A stretch of DNA of 64,000 nt from Terribacillus halophilus (lineage in GTDB: Bacteria; Bacillota; Bacilli; Bacillales; Amphibacillaceae), in the NCBI RefSeq assembly GCF_900162685.1, contig NZ_LT727828.1, forward strand, positions 331,703 through 395,702, read 5' to 3'. Below, one piece after another: positions 18,195 through 26,644 of the stretch. Under the pieces are notes generated by a model. That model searched no databases. It was not told the DNA's origin and saw nothing but the letters and a program-made list of their open reading frames with translations. The stretch's first letter is position 1. Each line of letters opens with the position of its first letter. A program made the position numbers and the translations under genes.

Positions 18195-19619
18195 TTGGAA
18201 ACCGATATTAGAAAACCGTCGTTTCTGTACGCAATGATGATGATTTTATCTGTTGTGGCAGTAGTATCCGTAGGAATTTTGGCTTTTGATGCACCGATTC
18301 AAATACTGATGTTCATCAGCATGCTGGTCATCATCCCATATATGCTAAAACTTGGATTTACGTATAAGCAAATTGAAAAATCCATGGCAAAGGCAATGGG
18401 AAGAGCATTGATGCCCGGTGTTATTCTTTTGACCGTCGGCATTTTAATCGGTGCATGGATCGCCTCCGGAACTGTGCCAACATTAATCTATTATGGTGTG
18501 CAGGCAATAACACCGCAGTTCTTCTTAGTAACAACACTATTGTTCTGTTCGCTTGTCTCTGTCTCAACAGGTACTAGCTGGGGAACAGTAGGTACAGCGG
18601 GTGTTGCGATGATGGGTGTCGGTACGGCGCTTGGTATTCCGGTAGGATTGACAGGCGGAGCAATTGTCAGCGGAGCTTTCTTCGGTGATAAAATGTCTCC
18701 ATTATCAGATACAACAAACTTAGCACCTGCTGTGACAGGCGGGGATTTATTTAAGCATATTAAGCATTTGCTATGGACGACTGTACCATCTTATCTCATT
18801 ACAGCTGGTATCTTCTTGTTTATCGGCTTGCGTTATAACGGAGCAGGAGCGGACTCAGCGAGTGTTAACCAGCTGACAGCTTATTTAGCTGATAACTTCC
18901 ACTTAGGTATCGTGCCATTGCTTCCAATTGTCGTGCTGATTACCTTGCTTGTTATGAAAAAGCCAGCTATTCCATCTATCTTTGCTGGTGCAGCAGTTGG
19001 CGGTTTGATCGCAATCTTCTATCAAGGGTTTGGTTTTGCAGAGACACTTACAACGTTTTATAGCGGATATGCAGTAGAATCAGGCATTTCAGTTGTTGAT
19101 ACGCTTCTGATGCGCGGCGGATTGACTAGTATGCTGGAATTGATTGCACTCTTCCTATTCGCGCTTGGATTAGGTGGTCTATTAGCAGATGCTGGTGTAC
19201 TGGAAGCACTTATTGCATCATTTGCTTCTAAAATTAAACATACTGGCGTGCTGACAGTTGTGACGCTAGCAGTAAGTTATTTGACGCTCGTTTTGGGTGG
19301 TACCGTGTACTTCTCCACTGTGATGGGCGGAACGCTAATGCGACCAATATTCGAACGACTGAATTTGGAACCAGAGAACTTGTCTCGAATTCTGGAAGAT
19401 ACCGGAACACTTAGTTCACCATTAGTACCTTGGACCGGTGGAGGAATTTACGCTGCGGGTGCACTTGGTATTGCAACTGTCACTTACCTGCCATTCTGTT
19501 TCCTCGCCTTCATAACGCCAATGTTCACCCTGCTGTATGGTATAACAGGCTGGACAATGAAAGAGAAGAAAGCTGCAGTAAAACAGAAGAAACCGAAAGT
19601 GAAAATTGCAGAAGCGTAA
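18195..19619 (+). CDS. nhaC: Na+/H+ antiporter, NhaC family
   Basis: A 474-residue membrane protein with about eleven hydrophobic segments, matching the NhaC family. Diagnostic stretches are TGTSWGTVGTAGVAMMG, GAFFGDKMSPLSDTTNLAPA (about residues 160-180) and the late DTGTLSSPLVPWTGGG, where conserved Asp/Ser/Thr residues line the ion path. It exchanges external protons (or malate plus protons with Na+/lactate in some members) for internal Na+. The ribosome site AAGGGAG (18181-18187) suits TTG 18195 better than the TTG directly before it at 18192. A terminator follows; no partner genes. Confidence 0.9.
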   Translation: METDIRKPSFLYAMMMILSVVAVVSVGILAFDAPIQILMFISMLVIIPYMLKLGFTYKQIEKSMAKAMGRALMPGVILLTVGILIGAWIASGTVPTLIYYGVQAITPQFFLVTTLLFCSLVSVSTGTSWGTVGTAGVAMMGVGTALGIPVGLTGGAIVSGAFFGDKMSPLSDTTNLAPAVTGGDLFKHIKHLLWTTVPSYLITAGIFLFIGLRYNGAGADSASVNQLTAYLADNFHLGIVPLLPIVVLITLLVMKKPAIPSIFAGAAVGGLIAIFYQGFGFAETLTTFYSGYAVESGISVVDTLLMRGGLTSMLELIALFLFALGLGGLLADAGVLEALIASFASKIKHTGVLTVVTLAVSYLTLVLGGTVYFSTVMGGTLMRPIFERLNLEPENLSRILEDTGTLSSPLVPWTGGGIYAAGALGIATVTYLPFCFLAFITPMFTLLYGITGWTMKEKKAAVKQKKPKVKIAEA

Positions 19620-19630
19620 TAACGATGGGA

Positions 19631-19663
19631 GAGCACTGCCTTCATAGGGGAGTGCTCTTTTTT
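19631..19663 (+). terminator. Terminator after nhaC
   Basis: Arms GAGCACT/AGTGCTC with a 13-base loop and six T. Confidence 0.85.
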
Positions 19664-19684
19664 AAAAAAGTTATAATCAATATA

Positions 19685-19854
19685 GGCTGAGACAAATAAA
19701 AAACACCTTCAAGGTTGAAAACGGACGATTGTTATCCTAAATAATCCTTGGAGGTGTTTTTTCTATGGGAACTAGAGTCAGTTATCCAGTGGAGATAAAA
19801 ATGAAGGCAGTTGAAATGAAATTGGCAGGCGTACCTGTAAAAGAAATTGCATGA
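19685..19854 (+). mobile_element. IS3-family transposase remnant (5' end)
   Basis: From ATG 19765 a 29-codon frame reads MGTRVSYPVEIKMKAVEMKLAGVPVKEIA and stops. This is the start of an IS3-family OrfA with its first helix-turn-helix (SYPVEIKMKAVEMKLAG, VPVKEIA). Upstream, AAAAAACACCTTCAAGG (19698-19714) and its near-perfect complement (19746-19762, one mismatch) form a hairpin in front of the start, as seen at the left end of such elements, and the outermost bases read GGCTGAGACAAA. OrfB and the right end are missing, so this is an inactive fragment. Confidence 0.65.
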
Positions 19855-20128
19855 TACATATAATCTATTGTTGTTGTTGGATAAAAAGTATACTGACTTC
19901 GAGAAAGAAGATTTTGTCGATGCTTGCAATAAAGTACAGGGTTTATTGTCAGCAATCAAGAATATCAATGTAAAAAAGCCATTGGATATGTATATTAATA
20001 CTTTAACTTTCATTAGAAAGAAGTATAATGTTCCATACAGAAGAACGGATATTTTTAATAGTTTTAAGACTGATTATGGAAAAGTGGAAGGTGACGAGAT
20101 ACATCACACTTATGAGCCTAATGCATGA
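19847..20128 (+). CDS. Unrecognised AT-rich frame next to the IS remnant
   Basis: A 93-codon frame beginning with a TTG inside the end of the IS remnant, without a ribosome site. The product is lysine- and asparagine-rich and helical (ACNKVQGLLSAIKNINVKKP, then NTLTFIRKKYNVPYRR). It is markedly more AT-rich than the neighbouring genes, which suggests acquired DNA. It is more likely the 3' part of a gene cut by the IS or by a deletion than a complete gene. I do not recognise a family. Confidence 0.3.
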   Translation: MHDTYNLLLLLDKKYTDFEKEDFVDACNKVQGLLSAIKNINVKKPLDMYINTLTFIRKKYNVPYRRTDIFNSFKTDYGKVEGDEIHHTYEPNA

Positions 20129-20169
20129 CTATAAAATAGTTGCTTAATTATAGAAAATCTCTGCTAGAA

Positions 20170-20604
20170 GAGACTGGGACAAACGAGATTAAATCAGTAT
20201 AAAAGCGAACGTTTAATACATCATACTTTTACTTAATTTCTCTGACGGCTGCTGCCTCTCCAACTCTTGCTGTTACCGTTGGACAAGAATAGCTTTTAAA
20301 GTAAGACACCGACAAGAAAATTGCTTCTTATTTTCGAGGAGTCTTCCTATTCCGCCTACACTTAGGGAATACACAAATCAGCGTAGGAAATACACGGAGA
20401 CTCCCGCGGGAGGAAGGCTAGGGGAGACCCCGCAGTGCGTTTTTTTGCACGAGGAGGCTCACCAGCCGCCCGCAGGAAAGCGGAGTGTATTTCCGAAGCG
20501 GTGCTCTCATCTTAGTTTCTAATCAAAAAAATCCAAACAATTCTGCTGTTAATTGCAGTATTGTTTGGATTTTTATATAGCTTAAACTGTTATGTCCCAG
20601 TCTC
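20170..20604 (+). repeat. Structured dispersed repeat, copy A (435 bp)
   Basis: A non-coding element bounded by a perfect 12-base inverted repeat, GAGACTGGGACA (20170-20181) and TGTCCCAGTCTC (20593-20604). A second copy lies in opposite orientation at 49678-50107. Internal structure: GGAAATACAC (20386-20395) pairs with GTGTATTTCC (20485-20494), enclosing GC-rich hairpins such as CCGC-AGGAAA-GCGG. Near the right end, ATCCAAACAAT (20531-20541) pairs with ATTGTTTGGAT (20560-20570), followed by T5 as in a terminator. No credible coding frame is shared by both copies. It behaves like a MITE-type or structured-RNA repeat. Confidence 0.85.
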
Positions 20605-20718
20605 TTACTTTTTCATGCCACCAAAATAGACACTTATAGTTGCTAAAGCTGTTCCTCTTATACCTGTTAATCTAATTAGTCTGTAAAAGGAGAAGGAAAT
20701 CACTTATCTTGTGTGTAA

Positions 20719-21411
20719 TTAATGCTTTAATGGCGGAGATTGTTTGTTTGTCTCTTTCAGACTAACATGGACTTTTAAGTCAGAAGAGATGGAAGCATAA
20801 AAGACTTGATTCAACCCGATGATTCCTCTGTCTGCCAGCTGTGCACGAAGCCATGTCTCATCCAATTGAAGATAAGCAAGAACTTCTTGTTCAATCTTAC
20901 CCTCTACAATGGCGGAATACGTCATGGTGGGGTTACGCTGCTTCTCATTGGAGACTTTTAGGACACTGATTGTACCATTTGGCTCGACAATGGCGAGCTG
21001 CACTTCGCTGATATCAAAAACATCTTTTTGACGGAGCATGAATAAAACGTTATCGATAGAGTATTGGATTTTCTCCATATTTTCATATATGAAAACTCCA
21101 TCTTCCATTACAACCGTAGGGTTGAAGGTGAGAAGTCGTCCGACTGTACGATTGGAGATTTTCCATTTGCCGATAGCTTTTTGAAATAAGCCAATGGCCA
21201 CAATAGCTACTGCTGTAGGCAGATGATGTATCGCAGGATCCGCAATATCTGCACCGACAACGGCACCTAATATGACAACAATCAAAAAGTCAAATACAGG
21301 CATTTCTCCAATTGCGCGTTTTCCCATATACAAGGTTACGAAAAGCATGAGCGGGATAATGGTGACTATCCGGGCGAGGACAATGATATTATCGTGTATA
21401 AAATTTGGCAT
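20719..21411 (-). CDS. DUF421 (YetF-family) membrane protein
   Basis: A 230-residue protein of the YetF/YdfR/YrbG type. Three membrane segments lie in the first 85 residues (about 10-28, 36-58 and 62-80), and the cytoplasmic part holds the conserved FNPTVVMEDGVFIYENM and MLRQKDVFDISEVQLAIVEPNG (given here in parts). Several paralogues occur in Bacillus; some are spore-membrane proteins, but the biochemical role is unclear. AAAGGAGC precedes the ATG. It is divergent from the DUF3267 gene and the last 15 residues are polar. No operon partner is visible. Confidence 0.85.
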   Translation of the reverse strand: MPNFIHDNIIVLARIVTIIPLMLFVTLYMGKRAIGEMPVFDFLIVVILGAVVGADIADPAIHHLPTAVAIVAIGLFQKAIGKWKISNRTVGRLLTFNPTVVMEDGVFIYENMEKIQYSIDNVLFMLRQKDVFDISEVQLAIVEPNGTISVLKVSNEKQRNPTMTYSAIVEGKIEQEVLAYLQLDETWLRAQLADRGIIGLNQVFYASISSDLKVHVSLKETNKQSPPLKH

Positions 21412-21526
21412 TGTGCAGCTCCTTTCAACTTACAGCATCTCCAGTCAGAGCGGCTTCCAAAACTAGTGCTATGAAATAGATAGAACAAAGTAAGGAACTG
21501 AAAAGAGAGAAGGAGAGATGATCAGC

Positions 21527-22081
21527 ATGCACAAGCAAGAAATTTTATTCGACATGAATAAGCTCCAGAAACAAGCAGCATACCTGACGTTTGGATTGAT
21601 GTTAGCAGCTAGTTTTGTTTATTTTATGATTCATGGAATGGAGATTTACATAACCTTAACGGGATGTGCAGTATTCTTTTTGCTAACTGGCCTGGGAATT
21701 GTCCTGCATGAGTTTTTGCATGGCATCGGATTTATCTGTTTTGGTAAAGTCCGGCTGAAAGAGGTGAAATACGGCATTCTTTGGAAGCAGGGGGTTGCTT
21801 ATGCACACTGCCAAGTTCCAATTAAATTGCGCGCCTATCGCATTGCACTGCTGCTGCCTGTAATTCTGACAGGACTAATTCCGCTCCTGATAGCCTATAT
21901 AATTGGAAATGGCATGCTGCTCACTGTTTCGGTCATTTTAACAGCTGGCGGTATTGGAGATTGGCTCGTATTCCGCAGCTTAATGAAATATGACGCTAGT
22001 CAGCGGGTACTGGATCATCCGACCAAGGTAGGGTACTTTATTTATACAAATACATCGGAAGATAAAGAGAAAACAACATAA
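21527..22081 (+). CDS. DUF3267 putative membrane zinc peptidase
   Basis: A 184-residue membrane protein with about four hydrophobic segments and the zinc-protease-like motif HEFLH (HExxH, near residue 66, in LHEFLHGIGF) inside a membrane helix, as in the DUF3267 family. The histidines and glutamate could bind zinc for intramembrane or juxtamembrane proteolysis, but no activity is known to me. ATG 21527 is chosen because AAGGAGAG (about 21510-21517) is properly spaced for it and abuts the in-frame ATG at 21518. The neighbour downstream is a separate unit with its own promoter. Confidence 0.75.
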   Translation: MHKQEILFDMNKLQKQAAYLTFGLMLAASFVYFMIHGMEIYITLTGCAVFFLLTGLGIVLHEFLHGIGFICFGKVRLKEVKYGILWKQGVAYAHCQVPIKLRAYRIALLLPVILTGLIPLLIAYIIGNGMLLTVSVILTAGGIGDWLVFRSLMKYDASQRVLDHPTKVGYFIYTNTSEDKEKTT

Positions 22082-22123
22082 ACTTTCTCCTGAACAAATG
22101 GTAAAAATTGAAACTCCTATTAG

Positions 22124-22149
22124 GCATAAATTCTTTTGATTTGGGGAAT
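22124..22149 (+). promoter_or_regulatory. Possible SigB promoter of the yxaB-like gene
   Basis: GCATAA (22124-22129), 14 bases, GGGAAT (22144-22149): 4 of 6 and 5 of 6 matches to the general-stress SigB consensus GTTTAA / GGGTAT. B. subtilis yxaB is, to my knowledge, a general-stress gene, which fits. Confidence 0.45.
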
Positions 22150-22188
22150 GGAATAGTAACAAAGAAAGCTGCTAGGAGGTTATAAGTT

Positions 22189-23226
22189 ATGACGATACAA
22201 CCAATTGATACTACTAATCTGGCAAAAGGCATCGGACCGAATGTCTCTCCAGAGGCATTCACAAATGATAAACGCAAGATATTCTTGTTCGGTTCACCAA
22301 GCTATACAAATATAGGTGACCAAGCAATTGCATACAGCATTGAACAGTTTATCACGAGCCGTTTCCCTTATTATGAATACATTGAAATTATGGACTATGC
22401 GACAGATGAGGGAATTGAATTTGTTAAGAAGATTATTCATGAAGATGATATTGTGATGTTCACTGGCGGCGGAAATCTTGGAAGTCTGTACTTAGATATA
22501 GAAGAAGATCGCCGCAAAGTCTTCACTGCTTTCAAGGATTACAAATCTATTTCCATGCCGCAGTCTGTATTCTTTGAGGATAACGAGCGTGGGGAGCAGG
22601 AGAAGAAGAAAACACAAGATGCTTATCATCAGAATAAAAATCTGACAATCGCTGCCAGAGAGAATCAAACGCTCGATATTGTTAGACAGACATTTGATTC
22701 CGAAGTGATCTATACACCGGATATGGTCATGTCACTCGATTATGTGCCTCGCCAGAAAGAACGTGAAGGTGTTATGTTCTTCCTTCGCGCGGATAAAGAA
22801 AAGGTGATGGAGGAAGACTTTGTTGCCGAATTAATGGAGTGGACGAAAAAATATGGCTCTGTGGATCGTGCAGATACCGTTCTAGATGAGAATATCGTGC
22901 CAACGATTGATTACGCAGACCGTGAGAAGCATTTCCTTGAGATGCTGGATCTTATTAGTTCTAAGAAGTTAATTGTTACAGATCGCCTGCATGCCATGAT
23001 CTTCTCTATTCTCACAAAGACCCCTTGCTTGGTCTTCGGTAACAGCTACGGAAAAGCGAAGCACTCTTATCAAGACTGGCTCGATCCTATTCGATTTGTT
23101 GAATATACAGATTCCAAAGATGTAGAGTTGTTAGAACAATTAGCAGAGAAATTAATGCAGGAAGAACAAAATGAAGTAGATCTGCGTAAAGACTATCAGC
23201 CTTTAATTGATTTCTTCCGCAGTTGA
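22189..23226 (+). CDS. yxaB: Polysaccharide pyruvyl transferase family protein (YxaB-like)
   Basis: A 345-residue member of the pyruvyl-transferase family (CsaB/EpsI/YxaB). The N-terminal nucleotide-sugar fold shows GSPSYTNIGDQAIAYSIEQF (about residues 37-56) and the MFTGGGNLGSLY motif (about 93-104). The C-terminal half has VTDRLHAMIF (about 264-273), the conserved substrate loop. Members transfer a pyruvyl ketal to surface polysaccharides. It stands alone, not in an exopolysaccharide cluster, which matches the general-stress protein YxaB. A CTAGGAGG site precedes the ATG. Confidence 0.85.
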   Translation: MTIQPIDTTNLAKGIGPNVSPEAFTNDKRKIFLFGSPSYTNIGDQAIAYSIEQFITSRFPYYEYIEIMDYATDEGIEFVKKIIHEDDIVMFTGGGNLGSLYLDIEEDRRKVFTAFKDYKSISMPQSVFFEDNERGEQEKKKTQDAYHQNKNLTIAARENQTLDIVRQTFDSEVIYTPDMVMSLDYVPRQKEREGVMFFLRADKEKVMEEDFVAELMEWTKKYGSVDRADTVLDENIVPTIDYADREKHFLEMLDLISSKKLIVTDRLHAMIFSILTKTPCLVFGNSYGKAKHSYQDWLDPIRFVEYTDSKDVELLEQLAEKLMQEEQNEVDLRKDYQPLIDFFRS

Positions 23227-23230
23227 ACGG

Positions 23231-23263
23231 AAAGCTAGAATCTTAAGATTCTAGCTTTTTTTG
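23231..23263 (+). terminator. Terminator after the yxaB-like gene
   Basis: Arms AAAGCTAGAATC/GATTCTAGCTTT with loop TTAA and a T tract. Confidence 0.9.
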
Positions 23264-23326
23264 TATGTGTTCGCATAATTAATCCAAAAATATTATGAAT
23301 ATACGGTTGTATTATTATGATTATAG

Positions 23327-23352
23327 TTGTATATTTATTACACAATATACAA
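23327..23352. promoter_or_regulatory. Inverted repeat upstream of the yfcC-like gene
   Basis: TTGTATAT (23327-23334) and ATATACAA (23345-23352) form an 8-base inverted repeat. A further GTTGTAT occurs at 23306-23312, 20 bases before the one at 23326-23332. This could be an operator or part of a promoter; the factor is unknown. Confidence 0.3.
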
Positions 23353-23385
23353 TCACGATTCGTTCTAACAAGGGAGTACAACTAG

Positions 23386-24801
23386 ATGAACAGTTCACAA
23401 GAATTGCAGCAGCAGTCTGCGCATAAAAAGAAACCAAAACACTTTAATGTTTACGTGATGATCTTTGCATTCATTCTTATAGCTGCATTATTAACTTATA
23501 TTGTTCCAGGCGGAGCATACGACCGTGTGGAACAGGATGGCCGCAGTGTTATCTTGCCTGAAACATTCCATTATATTGATGGAGAGCATATTGGCTTGCT
23601 TGGTATATTCAGTAGTATTCATACCGGTATGGTAAACGGAGCTAATATCATTTTCTTCGTCTTGATTGTGGGTGGAGCATTCGGTATCTTTACAGCAACA
23701 GGAGCATTGGATGCTTTCATTCACATGCTTTCCCGAAAGATGGCGAATAAAGAGAAGTTATTGATTCCCGTGCTCATGCTATTCTTCGCAGCAGCTGGAG
23801 CCTTAATGGGAATGTCAGATGAGACGATTGTGTACGTAGCAATAGTGGCACCGATGGCGATTGCGCTTGGGTTTGATGCGCTTACAGGATTTGCAATTGT
23901 TGTTCTTGGAGCTGGTGTCGGATTTACGGCAGCAGTAATGAATCCATTTACAGTTGGGATTGCCCAAGGAATTTCGGAGCTGCCGACATTCTCAGGTATG
24001 GGATTCCGTATTGTTGTCTTCATTGTTTTATACTTGGCTGCCGTCTTTTATGTAATGCGGTATGCGAGTAAAGTGAAGAAAAACCCAGAACTCGGAGAAT
24101 ATGGGGGATTTAGCCGAAAGGTAGATACTACTGCTTGGAAACAGACTGAAAAAATGACGACACGTCACAAACTAGTTTTAACTGCTTTCTTGGTTAATTA
24201 TGTTGTATTGATTATCGGCGTATTAAAATACGGCTGGTATATCACAGAAATCGCAGGACTGTTTCTGTTGTTTGGCTTATTAATGGGTATTTTGGGAGGT
24301 ATCTCCTTCTCAGGTATTGCCGATAACTTTATCCTTGGAGCGAAGCACTTGCTTGGCGGTGCATTAATTATTGGATTTGCACAAGCAATTCTCGTTATTT
24401 TTAATACATCGGGTATGATGGACACGCTTCTTTATCATGCAGCAGGTGCACTTGGAGATATTCCGGCTTCTTTATCGGCTGTCGGCATGCTGTTCTTGCA
24501 AACAGCGATTAATTTCTTCGTACCATCTGGAAGCGGACAAGCAGCACTGACAATGCCGCTAATGGCGCCTCTAGCCGATATGATAGGGGTAACAAGACAG
24601 ACGGCGGTGCTGGCTTATCAATTTGGCGACGGACTTTCCAATACCATCTTGCCAACAGGCAATATCATTGCACAGCTGGCGATTGCTGGCATCGGCTATG
24701 GGAAATGGGTAAAGTGGTTTCTGCCGTTCTTTTTAATTGAAATTGGCATTGCCATTATCGCTCTCATTGTAGCCCAAGTAATCCAATATGGACCGTTTTA
24801 A
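23386..24801 (+). CDS. YfcC-family transporter (DcuC-like superfamily)
   Basis: A 471-residue membrane protein with about twelve hydrophobic segments. It shows the YfcC-family signatures TYIVPGGAYDRVEQDG (about residues 43-58), AAGALMGMSDETIVY and NFFVPSGSGQAALTMPLMAP. The family belongs to the ion-transporter superfamily with DcuC and AbgT and is thought to move basic amino acids, peptides or dicarboxylates. It is followed after 17 bases by an M20 amidohydrolase gene, so the likely job is uptake of an N-acylated or peptide-like compound that the amidohydrolase then cleaves. The substrate is not known. Confidence 0.85.
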   Translation: MNSSQELQQQSAHKKKPKHFNVYVMIFAFILIAALLTYIVPGGAYDRVEQDGRSVILPETFHYIDGEHIGLLGIFSSIHTGMVNGANIIFFVLIVGGAFGIFTATGALDAFIHMLSRKMANKEKLLIPVLMLFFAAAGALMGMSDETIVYVAIVAPMAIALGFDALTGFAIVVLGAGVGFTAAVMNPFTVGIAQGISELPTFSGMGFRIVVFIVLYLAAVFYVMRYASKVKKNPELGEYGGFSRKVDTTAWKQTEKMTTRHKLVLTAFLVNYVVLIIGVLKYGWYITEIAGLFLLFGLLMGILGGISFSGIADNFILGAKHLLGGALIIGFAQAILVIFNTSGMMDTLLYHAAGALGDIPASLSAVGMLFLQTAINFFVPSGSGQAALTMPLMAPLADMIGVTRQTAVLAYQFGDGLSNTILPTGNIIAQLAIAGIGYGKWVKWFLPFFLIEIGIAIIALIVAQVIQYGPF

Positions 24802-24818
24802 TAAAAGGAGTAATCAAT

Positions 24819-25958
24819 ATGATAGTAGATAAATTAGTTGACCAGGCGATTCAAGATCGCCGTCATTTTCACCAATATCCAGAGCTTTCTGGAAAAGAAT
24901 ACGAGACAGGAAAGTATGTCCAATCTAGACTTGAAAAGCTTGGCATTGAAATTCTAGATTTTCAGCCGCCAAGTGTGGTTGGTTATGTGAAAGGCACAAA
25001 GGGAGATAAAACAATTGCGCTTCGTGCGGATATGGATGCCCTCCCGATAGTAGAAGAAGGCGACAAACCTTATATTTCTAAACATCATGGTGTTTCTCAT
25101 ATGTGCGGTCATGATGGACATACAGCTATTCTGCTGGCGGTAGCAGAGTGGACTTCGCTGCATCGTGAGAAAATAGAACCGAATATCGTATTTCTGTTCC
25201 AATCATCGGAAGAGGCTTCGCCAAGCGGTGCCGATAAACTGATTAAAGAAGGTGTGCTGGAAGGTGTCGACAGCATCTATGGGATCCATGTTGATGCAGA
25301 TCTGGAGAAAGGGCAATTTGGGACACGTCCTGGTGCGATGATGGCATCTGTTGACGACTTTGAGATTAAAATTCAAGGTTCCGGCGGCCATGCGTCAACA
25401 CCGCATTTGACAGTAGACCCGATTTATATCGCAACACACGTTATCCAATCCTTGCAAAGCATTATCAGCCGTAAGCTCAATCCAATGGACGCTAGCGTCA
25501 TCTCCGTCGGAAAGATAGAAGCAGGAAACACGTACAATGTGATTCCAGATTCAGCTAAGATTATCGGGACAATGCGCTCCTTTTCTACAGAAGCGGTGCA
25601 AACAATCCAAGAACAGATTACCAAGCTGACGACAGGCATTTGTGAATCATTCGGCGCAACAGCAGAAGTCGAGTTTATTGTCGGCACACCACCGCTCGTC
25701 AACGATGAACAAGAAGCAGCATTTGCAGAAAAAGTATTGCAAGATACATTTGGTGCAGAACGATACGAAGAGCTTGAACCAGTAATGGGCTCGGAAGATT
25801 TTTCTTACTACTTACAGAAAATCCCGGGGGTATTCATTAAGGTCGGTATGCAAGGAGAGAAAAGTCAGTATCCGCACCACCATCCGAAGTTTGATATTGA
25901 TGAAGATGTGTTCGGGGATGCGATTGAAGTGTTCTTGAAACTGATACAACATAGCTAA
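24819..25958 (+). CDS. M20-family amidohydrolase (N-acyl amino acid hydrolase type)
   Basis: A 379-residue cytoplasmic dinuclear metallohydrolase. Visible motifs are LRADMDALPI (about residues 67-76), MCGHDGHTA (about 95-103) with metal-binding Cys/His, the catalytic QSSEEASPSGA (about 130) and GSEDFSYY near 325. The central lid domain begins at SGGHASTPH. These enzymes remove acyl groups from amino acids or related conjugates (hippurate, N-acetyl-diaminopimelate, p-aminobenzoyl-glutamate). The AAAGGAG site and 17-base gap tie it to the YfcC-like transporter upstream. A terminator with G-T pairs follows. Confidence 0.88.
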   Translation: MIVDKLVDQAIQDRRHFHQYPELSGKEYETGKYVQSRLEKLGIEILDFQPPSVVGYVKGTKGDKTIALRADMDALPIVEEGDKPYISKHHGVSHMCGHDGHTAILLAVAEWTSLHREKIEPNIVFLFQSSEEASPSGADKLIKEGVLEGVDSIYGIHVDADLEKGQFGTRPGAMMASVDDFEIKIQGSGGHASTPHLTVDPIYIATHVIQSLQSIISRKLNPMDASVISVGKIEAGNTYNVIPDSAKIIGTMRSFSTEAVQTIQEQITKLTTGICESFGATAEVEFIVGTPPLVNDEQEAAFAEKVLQDTFGAERYEELEPVMGSEDFSYYLQKIPGVFIKVGMQGEKSQYPHHHPKFDIDEDVFGDAIEVFLKLIQHS

Positions 25959-25967
25959 CAAGGTAAG

Positions 25968-25999
25968 CTAGAGAGGGAGTTTTCCTTTTCTAGTTTTTT
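25968..25999 (+). terminator. Terminator after the M20 gene
   Basis: CTAGAGAGGGA pairs with TCCTTTTCTAG using two G-T pairs, then six T. Confidence 0.7.
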
Positions 26000-26096
26000 G
26001 TTATTTGCTAGCTTAAATGTATCGTTATAATAGGAGGAAAGAACTCGTAGAAAGCGACAAGCTGGATAAACAACTTTCATTAGGAGGAGTCAGCGC

Positions 26097-26331
26097 ATGC
26101 TTATATATAATAAATTAGTACGTGATTATATTCCTTAGATCATTGAACAGGCCGGCAGGGTTCCCGAAGTGAAACTACTTGATCAGGCAAGTTACACAGA
26201 GGCACTGAAATTAAAACTTCTGGAGGAAGCAAATGAACTCCGATCTGCCGAAGAAAAAACTGAAATAGTAGAAGAAGCGGAAACGAGGCGGGTTTAAGGA
26301 AAGGCTGTTTTTATTGGAGGTACATGATTGA
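26097..26331 (+). pseudogene. MazG-like NTP pyrophosphohydrolase, decayed
   Basis: After an AGGAGGAG site, ATG 26097 opens MLIYNKLVRDYIP, the typical N-terminus of small MazG-like house-cleaning pyrophosphatases. A TAG at 26136-26138 interrupts it; the frame then continues IIEQAGRVPEV...LKLLEEANEL. Near 26280 the family's C-terminal KRGGFKERLF appears in another frame (26281-26331), with the helix that normally carries ADVLEVI deleted. So there are two independent lesions: a nonsense codon and an internal deletion with frameshift. The protein cannot be functional. Confidence 0.7.
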
Positions 26332-26644
26332 GTCTTAAGTTAAGAGTCGGAGAACTTCGGACAGTTTATATAACCGATGTGGATATCTGGCGCATCTTCA
26401 AACGTAACAGAAACCTCCATGTTATTAGGATCTATAAATAGCGATTTTGGCTATATATACCAATGGATATTCAAGGTTAATTTTACAATGTATGGGTATA
26501 AAAACTGTAACGGGAAAGGATTTAGTCAAAATTACCCTATTAAGACCCGTATTTATAAGAAAAAAGTCTTGCGATGATTTCTCGAAATCCTTAACATAGT
26601 AAAAGTGTGAAATTATTACATAACTATGTATTGGAGAGATCGCA
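26332..26644. other. Gap with a possible small gene remnant
   Basis: About 310 AT-rich bases before the small lipoprotein gene. On the minus strand, 26340-26450 reads about 36 codons containing MEVSVTFEDAPDIHIGY with no start; this may be the tail of a lost gene. Otherwise I see only a ribosome site (GGAGAG) for the next gene. Confidence 0.3.

Noticed and set aside
26340-26450. Minus-strand fragment with MEVSVTFEDAPDIHIGY
   Set aside because: It looks coding-like but has no start, is only 36 codons and matches no family I recognise; mentioned only in the gap entry.
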